DNA of 21,243 nucleotides from Candidatus Gottesmanbacteria bacterium RIFCSPLOWO2_01_FULL_49_10 (GCA_001781025.1 MFJZ01000047.1:1-21243); one strand, 5' to 3'. Shown: positions 6,306 to 13,493, numbered from the stretch's first letter. Numbers and translations are program-made. The notes: generated by a model not told the origin, from the letters alone.

Positions 6306-7061
6306 TTATTTTCTCCTCTGTAAAATGAGCTTGTCGCTATATTTTCTGCGTTTGCGCGTTCTCTTTCCGAGTGTCCGCTTGCCCCACGGGCTCTTAGGAG
6401 AGGGGAGGCCGATGCCGCTTCGCCCTTCGCCACCGCCATGGGGGTGTGAGCGAGGGTTTTGTGCAACACCGCGAACGCCTGGTCGTATACCGCGCCGCCT
6501 ATTGCGTCCTGCCGTCCCGATAACCTGGTTTTTCCAATCACTATTACCAACCTGGCCAACGGTCGCTTGGCAATCAGCTTTGAATATTCGTATTTCCCCG
6601 GAAGGAAGCTTGAGCTGTACGTTGTCTCCTTCTTTTGCCAGTACCATTGCTGTCCCACCGGCACTACGAATAAGCTGTGCGCCCTTCCCTGGACGAATTT
6701 CGACGTTATGGACAAACGTCCCAACCGGCATATTGCGTAACTTCAGAGCATTCCCTATTTTCACTTCCGCAGTAGCTCCCGACAATAATTGATCATTCAC
6801 GAGAAGTTTTTCCGGTGCCAAAATATAGCGCTTTTCACCATCTGTATATTGAAGAAGCGCAATACGAGCCGGGCGATTGGGATCATATTCAATGGAAACC
6901 ACCCGTGCGGGCACACCGTCTTTATCGCGTCGCCAGTCAACGATACGATAAAAACGCTTTTGCCGGCCTCCCTGATGACGCACCGATACATGTCCCTGGA
7001 CGTCCCTACCGGAATTTTTGGGAAGAATTTCTTTCAAATGTTTTATCTTTTGTATGTTCAT
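6306..7061 (-). CDS. rplB: 50S ribosomal protein L2, short N-terminus
   Basis: L2 is a core 23S rRNA-binding protein needed for subunit joining and peptidyl-transferase activity. The body is well conserved: QGHVSVRHQGGRQKRFYRIVDWRR (about 22-45), KLLVNDQLLSG, MPVGTFVHNVEIRPGKGAQLIRSAGG, and the C-terminal GVAQNPRSHPHGGGEGRSGIG with SPWGKRTLGKRTRK. It is 251 aa against a usual length of about 275. The family's opening of roughly 25 residues (the KPTTPGRR...LDFSEI region) is absent: the ORF starts MNIQKIKHLKEILPKNSGR, and the frame is closed two codons upstream by the rplW TAG, so no longer form exists. Confidence 0.96.
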   Translation of the reverse strand: MNIQKIKHLKEILPKNSGRDVQGHVSVRHQGGRQKRFYRIVDWRRDKDGVPARVVSIEYDPNRPARIALLQYTDGEKRYILAPEKLLVNDQLLSGATAEVKIGNALKLRNMPVGTFVHNVEIRPGKGAQLIRSAGGTAMVLAKEGDNVQLKLPSGEIRIFKADCQATVGQVGNSDWKNQVIGTAGRNRRRGIRPGVRGVAQNPRSHPHGGGEGRSGIGLPSPKSPWGKRTLGKRTRKRRKYSDKLILQRRK

Positions 7062-7067
7062 ACGTGT

Positions 7068-7373
7068 CTACGGTTTTTTTTCTCTCTCCCCGGTAACTTC
7101 AAATGCATCTATCTTTTGTCCGGCAGCTACATGGACCAATGCTTTTTTCCAATCTTCTCGTTGTGTCTGTTTCATTTTCTTCCCCACACGTCGTCCCTTT
7201 CCGGCAATTATGAATGACCGGACGCCGGTGACCGTGACGTTATACAATGTGCAAATCGCTTTTGCGATTTCTGATTTGTTGCGTGAGGCAGCAACGGAAA
7301 ATGTGTACCAACCTCTGTTGGCAACAGCCAAGCTCTTCTCCGTTATGATTGGGCGCATTACTATTTGTTTCAT
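7068..7373 (-). CDS. rplW: 50S ribosomal protein L23
   Basis: L23 surrounds the exit tunnel and docks trigger factor and SRP. The family motif RPIITEKSLAVANRGWYTFSVAASRNKSEIAKAI is at the N-terminus, followed by LYNVTVTGVRSFIIAGKGRRVGKK. I place the start at ATG 7373 (MKQIVMRPIITEKS, 101 aa). A GTG at 7388 that overlaps the rplD stop (GTGA) would add five residues and cannot be excluded. Neither has a clear ribosome binding site. rplB follows six bases after its TAG. Confidence 0.94.
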   Translation of the reverse strand: MKQIVMRPIITEKSLAVANRGWYTFSVAASRNKSEIAKAICTLYNVTVTGVRSFIIAGKGRRVGKKMKQTQREDWKKALVHVAAGQKIDAFEVTGEREKKP

Positions 7374-7384
7374 AGGTCTTTTGA

Positions 7385-8176
7385 TCACTGTTTTGTAGCA
7401 AATGTTCGTCTCAACACCGGCAATGCTTCTTTCATAAAGACAAGTTTCTGGTTTGTCAGGACGCTATATGTATGCAACTCCTGCGCCGGTACAATGTCTA
7501 GTATTTGAATATTTCTGGCCGCGCGTACCACGCCTGGGACGCTACCTGGGGTAACCAAAAGTGTCTTTTTTACAGCTCCGATTGCCGAAAGCGTTTTTGC
7601 CATATATTTCGTTTTTGGCTCGAGGGCTGATAATCCACTAACGACGATCACGTCTCCGCTGCCAAGTTTACTCGTCAATGCAGATCCTAATGCACGACGC
7701 TTCATCTTTTTAGGAAAATCTAAATGAAAGTCGTGTGGCCTTGGACCAAACACTATGCCGCCTCCCACGAAAATCGGTGCACGGATGGCCCCGTGACGCG
7801 CACGACCAGTCCCTTTCTGCCGATATATTTTCCTCGTAGATCCTTCCACTTCACCACGCGTTTTCGTCGCCGCTCCCCTTTCGCGTTGATTAGCCAAATA
7901 GACCCGAACCGCCTGAGCCATAAGCTGTTGGTTTATCGTTGCCGCAAAAAGCTCTCTCGGTAGCGATACCTTTCCCGATGTGGCTCCATGAACGTCAACG
8001 ACCGACACGGGAACTCCAGCGCCCTCAGGAGGCGCGTCTTTGGCGGCTAAAACCTGTTTTTTCACCGGAAGCGTACGGAGCTTTGTCACCGCGCGAGTCG
8101 GCGCCGGCTTTGACTTTGCGACTGGCTTCTTTGGGGTCTTTGTTGTTACTGACTTTGTTAATCGGGCTTTTGGCAT
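7385..8176 (-). CDS. rplD: 50S ribosomal protein L4 with long basic N-terminal extension
   Basis: L4 reaches into the exit tunnel and in enterobacteria regulates the S10 operon. The core from about residue 57 (VSVVDVHGATSGKVSLPRELF) contains the tunnel loop EVEGSTRKIYRQKGTGRARHGAIRAPIFVGGGIVFGP and the C-terminal LVTPGS...LDIVPAQELHTYSVLTNQKLVFMKEAL. At 263 aa it is longer than the usual 200-210, because about 55 residues rich in Lys, Pro, Ala and Thr precede the core. That segment looks disordered. The ATG at 8176 lies 31 bases after rplC. Confidence 0.95.
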   Translation of the reverse strand: MPKARLTKSVTTKTPKKPVAKSKPAPTRAVTKLRTLPVKKQVLAAKDAPPEGAGVPVSVVDVHGATSGKVSLPRELFAATINQQLMAQAVRVYLANQRERGAATKTRGEVEGSTRKIYRQKGTGRARHGAIRAPIFVGGGIVFGPRPHDFHLDFPKKMKRRALGSALTSKLGSGDVIVVSGLSALEPKTKYMAKTLSAIGAVKKTLLVTPGSVPGVVRAARNIQILDIVPAQELHTYSVLTNQKLVFMKEALPVLRRTFATKQ

Positions 8177-8207
8177 AGGAATAGTAGTCTTTCCATGACT
8201 CTATAAT

Positions 8208-8858
8208 CTAAAGGACTTTAGCCTCTGCTTTGCCTTCCTTTTGAATGATAAGGAGCCCGCTTGGGGCTCCGGGAACTAATCCTTTAATCGTCATCGTGTT
8301 GGTATCCGGATTAATGGCTACAACTTTTAACCCTCGCTGGGTCACGCGCTCTCCCCCCATCCGGCCTGCCATACGTTTGCCTCGGTAAACGCGACCCGGT
8401 GTCGTGGTCTGCCCGATTGATCCCGGAGCGCGTTCACGGTCTGATTGGCCGTGAGTCCGTGGGCCGCCGGCAAAACCATGTCGTTTGACGACTCCGGCAA
8501 ATCCTTTGCCTTTGGACGTGCCGGTGACACGGATGGCATCTCCGATGGCAAACACGTCACCGACCTTTATCTCGGTTCCCGGCTTTACGTCACCTAGGTC
8601 ACCTACGGGGCTTACGTGAAACGAGCGTAAAAAACGGAGCTTTGTTGTGAGCCCCGCTTTTTTTATGTGTCCTTCTTCTGCTTTAGAAATGTGTCGCGTG
8701 TTACCGAATCCAAGTTGAATACTTTTATACATCGGCATATCTTCTACCTTGGTCACCCAACACGGACCAGCTTCGACAACCGTGACGGGAATACGCTTCC
8801 CATCTGCAGTGAAGGCCTGAGACTGTCCTTTTTTGATACCGAGTAAACTAGGGATCAT
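8208..8858 (-). CDS. rplC: 50S ribosomal protein L3
   Basis: L3 nucleates large-subunit assembly and reaches the peptidyl-transferase centre. At 216 aa it begins MIPSLLGIKKGQSQAF and carries the signature GTSKGKGFAGVVKRHGFAGGPRTHGQSDRERAPGSIGQTTTPGRVYRGKRMAGRMGGERVT. It is the first gene after a leader of roughly 240 bases with its own promoter and terminator-like hairpin. In most bacteria rpsJ would be joined closely to it; here they are 336 bases apart. No clear Shine-Dalgarno sequence is visible before ATG 8858. Confidence 0.96.
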   Translation of the reverse strand: MIPSLLGIKKGQSQAFTADGKRIPVTVVEAGPCWVTKVEDMPMYKSIQLGFGNTRHISKAEEGHIKKAGLTTKLRFLRSFHVSPVGDLGDVKPGTEIKVGDVFAIGDAIRVTGTSKGKGFAGVVKRHGFAGGPRTHGQSDRERAPGSIGQTTTPGRVYRGKRMAGRMGGERVTQRGLKVVAINPDTNTMTIKGLVPGAPSGLLIIQKEGKAEAKVL

Positions 8859-8904
8859 AGTATTGATAATCCGCCGTCGCTTTCCTCTCGCCTTCAGGTA
8901 CTAT

Positions 8905-8921
8905 GTCCGCCAGAGGCGGAC
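8905..8921. repeat. GTCCGCC-AGA-GGCGGAC palindrome in the rplC leader
   Basis: A perfect 7-bp stem with a 3-base loop, flanked by outer complementary words gtact/agtac (8898-8902 and 8926-8930). It is followed at 8939-8950 by the perfect palindrome aggagcgctcct. In the minus-strand transcript these lie shortly before the rplC start and are strong enough to fold. They may be part of the leader RNA or a dispersed palindromic repeat. Confidence 0.6.
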
Positions 8922-8962
8922 AGGCAGTACACGGCTCGAGGAGCGCTCCTGGCGGATTGATC

Positions 8963-9003
8963 GGCTGCTAAATTCTCCCGCTGAGCGGGATCATTAAGCA
9001 GCC
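8963..9003 (-). promoter_or_regulatory. nested stem-loop in the rplC leader RNA
   Basis: The outer stem ggctgctaa (8963-8971) pairs with ttaagcagcc (8994-9003), leaving one bulged A. The inner stem tcccgc (8976-8981) pairs with gcggga (8985-8990). It follows directly after the T-run of the terminator hairpin in the minus-strand transcript, so it lies between the attenuator-like terminator and rplC. Confidence 0.55.
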
Positions 9004-9006
9004 ATC

Positions 9007-9032
9007 AAAAAAACGACCTCGGTTGAGGTCGT
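9007..9032 (-). terminator. intrinsic terminator or attenuator upstream of rplC
   Basis: On the minus strand an 8-bp stem (ACGACCTC / GAGGTCGT with loop AACC; plus-strand 9013-9032) is followed by seven T. It lies about 70 bases downstream of a good promoter (9107-9135) and about 150 bases before rplC. It would therefore act within the rplC leader as an attenuator, and would also end transcripts coming through from rpsJ. Confidence 0.75.
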
Positions 9033-9070
9033 ATAAACTCTCATCCGAGACTTTTGGTTGTATCTATACT

Positions 9071-9096
9071 GATATGATGGGCCAAACCGTCATATC
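9071..9096 (-). promoter_or_regulatory. 7-bp hairpin at the 5' end of the rplC leader
   Basis: gatatga (9071-9077) pairs with tcatatc (9090-9096) around a 12-base loop. It is at the start of the predicted transcript, between the promoter and the terminator hairpin, the place where a sensing or protein-binding structure would sit. No known leader family is recognised. Confidence 0.4.
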
Positions 9097-9106
9097 TGTG
9101 CAATAG

Positions 9107-9135
9107 AGTATACCAGAGTATCTCCCTTTATTCAA
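9107..9135 (-). promoter_or_regulatory. promoter for the rplC-rplO operon
   Basis: On the minus strand the -35 box TTGAAT (9135-9130) is followed by 17 bases and then TATACT (9112-9107), with an extended -10 TGG directly before it. Transcription would start near 9100 and give a leader of about 240 bases. The -35 box overlaps the edge of the palindromic element that follows rpsJ. Confidence 0.7.
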
Positions 9136-9194
9136 ATCCCAAACTTCAAATCACAATGACCAATTTGGGCATTGAGATTTATGATTTGAGATTT
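9130..9194. repeat. palindromic spacer element after rpsJ, copy C
   Basis: The left side (attcaaatcccaaacttcaa...) aligns with the reverse complement of the right side (taaaaatctcaaatcataaa...) through the whole 65 bases. It begins directly at the rpsJ stop codon (9197-9195). It shares the word ggtcattgtgatttg with copies A and B, so it belongs to the same family. Confidence 0.75.
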
Positions 9195-9503
9195 TTACAT
9201 TTTAATTTCCACATCCACTCCCGCCGGCAAATCCAAATGCATGAGCTGATCGATCGTTTTATCTGTCGGTTCCAAAATATCGACAATACGTTTGTGTGTT
9301 TTTATCATGAAGTCTTCACGACTATTCCTGTCGATAAACGGACCGCGAGCGACGTTATAGTGCTGTCTGTCCGTCGGAAGTGGTACGGGTCCCACAACCT
9401 GAGCACCCGTCCGTACGGCGGTGTCCAGAATCTTTTGACAGCAGTCATCAATGATCCTACTGTCATACGCTTTTAAACGTACGCGAATTCTTCCCTTTGG
9501 CAT
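9195..9503 (-). CDS. rpsJ: 30S ribosomal protein S10
   Basis: S10 is a small-subunit head protein and, with NusB, a transcription antitermination factor. With ATG at 9503 it is 102 aa, the usual length, opening MPKGRIRVRLKAYDSRIIDDC and carrying GPVPLPTDRQHYNVARGPFIDRNSREDFMIKTHKRIVDI. An ATG five codons upstream (9518) would add MFCSF, which is not family-like. It is separated from tuf by the four-helix-bundle element and from rplC by a 336-base leader, so it may form its own small unit. Confidence 0.96.
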   Translation of the reverse strand: MPKGRIRVRLKAYDSRIIDDCCQKILDTAVRTGAQVVGPVPLPTDRQHYNVARGPFIDRNSREDFMIKTHKRIVDILEPTDKTIDQLMHLDLPAGVDVEIKM

Positions 9504-9971
9504 AAAAGAGCAAAACAAGTCAAAAGCAAAACGAGCAAAACAAGAAACATCAAACGCTCTTTTGGATCAACGAGTTAAGCATTACAAGTATTTCAGTATA
9601 ATCTTGGGCAAGCGTCTGATACGTCTCTTTATCAATCTCCCCTATCTCAAAAAGCACAAGCACCCAATAATCGATCTCGCCTGTTTCTCCTCTGGCTATT
9701 TCTAATTTTGAGACGAATGTTTTACCTCTATGACTATGATAACCTTCTGCAATATTAGCCGGTATAGAAAACGCCGCGCGAATGGTTTGCTTCCATATCT
9801 CATACGTCGCGGAAGTTTTTCTTGCTTTCTTAAACAACGCAAACACCTTGAGTGCCGCCTTGTGAGCTTTTTGCCACACGAGAAGGTCTCGATAGCGTCT
9901 TATTGCCATTTTTTAGACTCATTTTCATTTCTACTTGTCTTGGCTTGTCTTACTTTTGACTCTTTTGCTTA
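9504..9971 (-). mobile_element. IVS-like element: S23/IVP gene inside ~40-bp inverted repeats
   Basis: The tuf-rpsJ gap is filled by a four-helix-bundle ORF (9550-9909) flanked by arms 9509-9548 (agcaaaacaagtcaaaagc...) and 9929-9969. The reverse complement of the right arm (agcaaaagagtcaaaagta...) matches the left arm at roughly 30 of 40 positions. The right arm touches the tuf stop codon and the left arm ends a few bases before the rpsJ start. Known 23S rRNA intervening sequences have this same layout of terminal complementary arms around an S23 ORF. Calling it mobile is inference; no target-site duplication is evident. Confidence 0.55.
9550..9909 (-). CDS. four-helix-bundle protein of the S23/IVP family
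   Basis: The 119-aa protein begins AIRRYRDLLVWQKAHKAALKVF and contains the family's core AAFSIPANIAEGYHSHRGKTFVSKLEIARGETGEIDYWVLVLFEIGEI, then a final helix. This matches the four-helix-bundle proteins first found encoded in 23S rRNA intervening sequences and common as free genes in Patescibacteria. Relatives act as nucleic-acid-binding pentamers in diversity-generating retroelements, but the role of this stand-alone form is unknown. It interrupts the normally tight tuf-rpsJ junction and lies within long inverted repeats. No good ribosome binding site is visible. Confidence 0.9.
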   Translation of the reverse strand: MAIRRYRDLLVWQKAHKAALKVFALFKKARKTSATYEIWKQTIRAAFSIPANIAEGYHSHRGKTFVSKLEIARGETGEIDYWVLVLFEIGEIDKETYQTLAQDYTEILVMLNSLIQKSV

Positions 9972-11156
9972 CGCTATAATCTTTGTGATCACTCCAGCTC
10001 CCACAGTATGCCCGCCTTCACGGATAGCAAACCGCAAGCCCTCTTCAAGAGCTACCGGAACGATAAGTTTGGCCGTCATCTTCGTGCTATCCCCCGGCAT
10101 GACCATCTCCACCCCTGCCGGAAGCGTCACCTCGCCCGTCACATCGGCCGTCCGAATATAAAACTGCGGCCGGTAGCCGGTGAAAAACGGCGTATGCCGC
10201 CCACCCTCTTCTTTGGCAAGAATATAAATTTCCGCTTCAAACTCGGTGTGCGGCTTGACCTTACCCGGCGCGGTAAGCACTTGTCCGCGTTCCACCTGAT
10301 CCTTCTCGATACCGCGCAGAAGTACCCCGATATTGTCTCCCGCCATCCCCTCATCCAGGAGCTTGCGGAACATCTCTACCCCGGTAACGACTGTCGATTG
10401 CGTCGCTTTGATGCCGACGATCTCTACGGTTTCGTTCACTTTAACTTTTCCTCGCTCGACGCGACCGGTAACCACGGTCCCTCGACCTTTAATTGAGAAG
10501 ACGTCCTCGATAGGCATAAGGAACGGCTTGTCCAGATCTCGTACTGGATCGGGCACGTACTCGTCGACCGTTTTCATGAGCTCCTCAATGGATTTTTCTC
10601 CTTCCGCGTCTCCCTGGAGCGCTTTGAGCGCGCTGCCGCGGATGACCGGAATCTTGTCTCCGGGAAATCCATATTTCGTAAGGAGTTCTCGGACTTCCAT
10701 CTCGACGAGGTCGAGAAGCTCTTTGTCCTGAACCATGTCACATTTATTCATAAAAACGATAATTGCCGGTACTGCCACTTGCTTGGCAAGCAAAATGTGC
10801 TCCCGGGTCTGCGGCATGGGGCCGTCGGGTGCGGACACTACGAGAATCGCCCCATCCATCTGGGCGGCTCCGGTGATCATATTTTTGATGTAATCCGCGT
10901 GTCCGGGCGCGTCTATATGTGCGTAGTGGCGCTTGACGGTTTCGTACTCGGAGTGGTGGATATTAATCGTAACACCTCGGGCTTTTTCCTCCGGGGCGTT
11001 ATCGATTTCTTCATATTTAAGCGCTTTAGCAAGGCCTTTCTTTGCCAATACATGAGTAATAGCTGATGTAAGCGTCGTCTTGCCATGATCGACGTGACCG
11101 ATGGTGCCGATGTTAAGGTGGGGCTTATTGCGATTAAACTTCACTTGGTCTGCCAT
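9969..11156 (-). CDS. tuf: elongation factor Tu
   Basis: EF-Tu delivers aminoacyl-tRNA to the ribosomal A site at the cost of GTP. With ATG at 11156 (MADQVKFNRNKPHLNIGTIG) it is 395 aa, the usual length, and has GAGAGG just upstream as ribosome binding site; the longer ORF from 11210 adds 18 unrelated residues. GTPase motifs: GHVDHGKT (20-27), RGVTI (60-64), DAPGH (82-86), NKCD (137-140). Domains 2 and 3 follow, ending GVITKIIA. It is preceded by a structured 190-base region after fusA with a likely promoter. Confidence 0.98.
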   Translation of the reverse strand: MADQVKFNRNKPHLNIGTIGHVDHGKTTLTSAITHVLAKKGLAKALKYEEIDNAPEEKARGVTINIHHSEYETVKRHYAHIDAPGHADYIKNMITGAAQMDGAILVVSAPDGPMPQTREHILLAKQVAVPAIIVFMNKCDMVQDKELLDLVEMEVRELLTKYGFPGDKIPVIRGSALKALQGDAEGEKSIEELMKTVDEYVPDPVRDLDKPFLMPIEDVFSIKGRGTVVTGRVERGKVKVNETVEIVGIKATQSTVVTGVEMFRKLLDEGMAGDNIGVLLRGIEKDQVERGQVLTAPGKVKPHTEFEAEIYILAKEEGGRHTPFFTGYRPQFYIRTADVTGEVTLPAGVEMVMPGDSTKMTAKLIVPVALEEGLRFAIREGGHTVGAGVITKIIA

Positions 11157-11167
11157 ATATCCTCTCT

Positions 11168-11222
11168 TAGAAACGCTTGCTAAATCCGAGTGAAACGAGG
11201 ATATTAGCAAGAGCGTTTCTTA
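11168..11222 (-). promoter_or_regulatory. long stem-loop directly upstream of tuf
   Basis: ttagaaacgcttgctaa (11167-11183) pairs with ttagcaagagcgtttctta (11204-11222) with a two-base bulge. The loop can fold further through atcc/ggat. In the minus-strand transcript the stem ends only a few bases before the tuf ribosome binding site, so it could affect tuf translation or mRNA processing. Confidence 0.6.
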
Positions 11223-11252
11223 GACCCGCCAAGCAAACGCTCCGTGAGCCGC

Positions 11253-11297
11253 AGTAGAAATCTACTAAGGCGAACGGTAAGTTGCGGCGGGCAACTT
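11253..11297 (-). promoter_or_regulatory. two hairpins in the fusA-tuf spacer
   Basis: agtaga/tctact with a 2-base loop (11253-11266), and aagttgc/gcaactt with loop ggcgg (11279-11297), the latter a 7-bp stem. Neither has a proper T-run on the minus strand, so I do not call them terminators. They lie just downstream of the proposed tuf promoter and would be part of the tuf leader. Confidence 0.45.
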
Positions 11298-11307
11298 TAA
11301 TCAATAC

Positions 11308-11335
11308 AATATATACAACTATTCAGTTGCTTCAA
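11308..11335 (-). promoter_or_regulatory. likely tuf promoter
   Basis: Minus strand: TTGAAG (11335-11330), 16-base spacer, TATATT (11313-11308). The spacer holds a small inverted repeat caact/agttg. Transcription would begin about 150 bases before tuf, giving tuf an additional start independent of fusA. Confidence 0.5.
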
Positions 11336-11349
11336 GCATTGTACCAGGT

Positions 11350-13452
11350 CTACACGCGTTTCGCAATGATCTTTTCTTGGATATTTCGTGGTACTTCTTG
11401 ATAGTGGCTGGGCTCCATATAATAGGTAGCTCTTCCTTTACTCATACTGCGCAAGGTCGTCGCATACCCGGCAAGTTCAGCCAAAGGCACGAGTGCGAGA
11501 ATGACGGTCACCGCACCACGCTTGGTGGACCCGGCAATCTCAGCCCGTTTGGCGCCGAGATCCCCGATCACGTCACCCATAAACTCATCGGGAGTCGTGA
11601 TCTCCACCTTCATGATAGGCTCCAAGAGCGTCGGTTGGGCAAGCTTTACTGCATGTTGGATCGCCATACTTCCCGCAATCTTAAATGCAATTTCACTGCT
11701 GTCTACGTCATGATACGTTCCATCATAAAGTGTCACACGTATGTCAACCAACGGATAGCCCGCCAAAACGCCATTTTCCATTGCTTCTTTGACACCCTTT
11801 TCAATCGGCGCAATAAATTCTTTGGGGATTGCCCCTCCTTTGATCTCGTCGATAAACTCATTCCCTTCTCCCCGACCCTTGGGCTCAATACGCAGAAAAC
11901 AATGACCGTACTGTCCGCGGCCGCCGGACTGGCGGATGTATTTCCCTTCGCCCTCCGCCTCTATTTTGATCGTTTCTTTGTAGGCGACCTGTGGCGCACC
12001 GACGTTGGCTTCTACCTTAAACTCCCGCTTCATGCGGTCAACTAAAATCTCAAGGTGAAGCTCTCCCATGCCCCAAATGATGGTCTGATTGGTTTCAAGA
12101 TTGCTTTTTATCTTAAAGGTCGGGTCTTCCTCGGCAAGCCGCTGGAGGGCAAATCCCATCTTTTCCTGATCGTTTTTCGTCTTGGGCTCAATGGCCAAGG
12201 AAATAACCGGGTCGGGAAAGGAAATTTTCTCAAGGATGATTGGCTTGTCAGAAGAACACACCGTGTCTCCGGTGATCGTATCTTTGAAGCCCACGACCGC
12301 GACAATTTCCCCAGCGTAGGCTTCCTTGATTTCCTCGCGCTGATTGGCGTGCATAAGGAGAAGCCTGCCCACGCGCTCTTTGGCACCTTTCGATGAGTTA
12401 TGTATATAGGAGCCTGAAGCGAGCGTACCGGAGTAGATACGGACATAGGTGAGCTTGCCCACGTGCGGATCGATCTGGATCTTAAATGCCAAACCGGCAA
12501 ACGCTTCCGAGCTCACGCGTTTTCGCGTCTCTTTCTCTCCGGTTTTGGGGTGTATCCCTTCAACAGGAAGCAAATCCAATGGAGAGGGCAGATAGTCAAC
12601 GACCGCATCAAGAAGGGGTTGAACGCCTTTATTGCGAAGGCTTGATCCCGCGTAAATAGGGACGAGTTTGTAGGCAATAACAGCCCGACGAAGTGCGGCT
12701 TTCAGCTCTTCGACTGTGGGTTCTGTGCCGCTTAAGAACTTTTCGATGAGCGCATCATCCGTCTCGGAAATTCGCTCAACCAGCGCGTGACGACTTATTT
12801 CTACCTCGTGGGTCAAGTCTGCCGGTATGGCGATCTCGTCAAATGTCGCGCCCAGATCGTCACTACCCCACACATACGCTTTCCTCGTAAGAAGATCGAC
12901 AATACCACGAAATTCATGCTCGCGACCGATGGGCACAACCATGACAGCGGTGCGGGCACCCAGACGCTCCTCAATCGATGCAATGGTGGCCCGGAAGTCA
13001 GCCCCGATTTTATCCATTTTATTGATAAAGCAAAGCCGCGGCACATTGTACTTGTCCGCCTGATGCCAGACAGTCTCGGACTGACTCTGGACGCCTTCCT
13101 CGGCATCAAGGACGGTGATACCACCGTCCAGAACCCGGAGGCTGCGTTCAACTTCTGCCGTAAAATCTACGTGGCCGGGGGTGTCGATAATGTTAAAGCG
13201 GTAGCCGTTCCAGAAGGTGGTGGTTGCCGCTGACACGATGGTGATACCCCGCTCGCGCTCCTGATCCATCCAGTCCATGACGGTCGTCCCTTCGTCGATA
13301 TCACCGATTTTGTAACTTCTGCCGGTGTAGTAGAGGATGCGCTCCGTGGTCGTCGTCTTGCCCGCATCAATATGGGCAATGATGCCGATATTTCGCACCT
13401 TATCCTGCGGGACATCCCGATTTAATGTTTTTTGTACTTGTGGCGCTGCCAT
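11350..13452 (-). CDS. fusA: elongation factor G
   Basis: EF-G is the GTPase that drives ribosomal translocation and, with RRF, ribosome recycling. At 700 aa it is full length. Motifs: AHIDAGKT (26-33), RGITI (68-72), DTPGH (90-94), NKMD (144-147). Later domains include GMGELHLEILVDRMKREFKVEANVGAPQVAYKETI and RSMSKGRATYYMEPSHYQEVP near the end. The ATG at 13452 has GGAGG about 15 bases upstream, rather distant. The usual upstream partners rpsL and rpsG are not here; a terminator and promoter precede it instead, so it heads its own unit. Confidence 0.98.
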   Translation of the reverse strand: MAAPQVQKTLNRDVPQDKVRNIGIIAHIDAGKTTTTERILYYTGRSYKIGDIDEGTTVMDWMDQERERGITIVSAATTTFWNGYRFNIIDTPGHVDFTAEVERSLRVLDGGITVLDAEEGVQSQSETVWHQADKYNVPRLCFINKMDKIGADFRATIASIEERLGARTAVMVVPIGREHEFRGIVDLLTRKAYVWGSDDLGATFDEIAIPADLTHEVEISRHALVERISETDDALIEKFLSGTEPTVEELKAALRRAVIAYKLVPIYAGSSLRNKGVQPLLDAVVDYLPSPLDLLPVEGIHPKTGEKETRKRVSSEAFAGLAFKIQIDPHVGKLTYVRIYSGTLASGSYIHNSSKGAKERVGRLLLMHANQREEIKEAYAGEIVAVVGFKDTITGDTVCSSDKPIILEKISFPDPVISLAIEPKTKNDQEKMGFALQRLAEEDPTFKIKSNLETNQTIIWGMGELHLEILVDRMKREFKVEANVGAPQVAYKETIKIEAEGEGKYIRQSGGRGQYGHCFLRIEPKGRGEGNEFIDEIKGGAIPKEFIAPIEKGVKEAMENGVLAGYPLVDIRVTLYDGTYHDVDSSEIAFKIAGSMAIQHAVKLAQPTLLEPIMKVEITTPDEFMGDVIGDLGAKRAEIAGSTKRGAVTVILALVPLAELAGYATTLRSMSKGRATYYMEPSHYQEVPRNIQEKIIAKRV

Positions 13453-13493
13453 ATAATGCTGAACACCCTCCTTCCAATAAAGGTACGGAGGGT

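Noticed and set aside
9504..9518. Five extra residues at the S10 start
   Set aside because: MFCSF is not family-like and falls in the flank of the IVS-like element; ATG 9503 gives the standard 102 aa.
11157..11210. Longer tuf start at 11210
   Set aside because: It adds 18 residues unlike any EF-Tu and runs through a stem-loop. ATG 11156 has a GAGAGG ribosome binding site and the family N-terminus.
11279..11297. Hairpin AAGTTGC/GCAACTT as fusA terminator
   Set aside because: It has no T-run on the minus strand after the stem.
366..13233. Many plus-strand ORFs of 60-220 codons across the ribosomal region
   Set aside because: They are antisense shadows of conserved minus-strand genes, with no family features.
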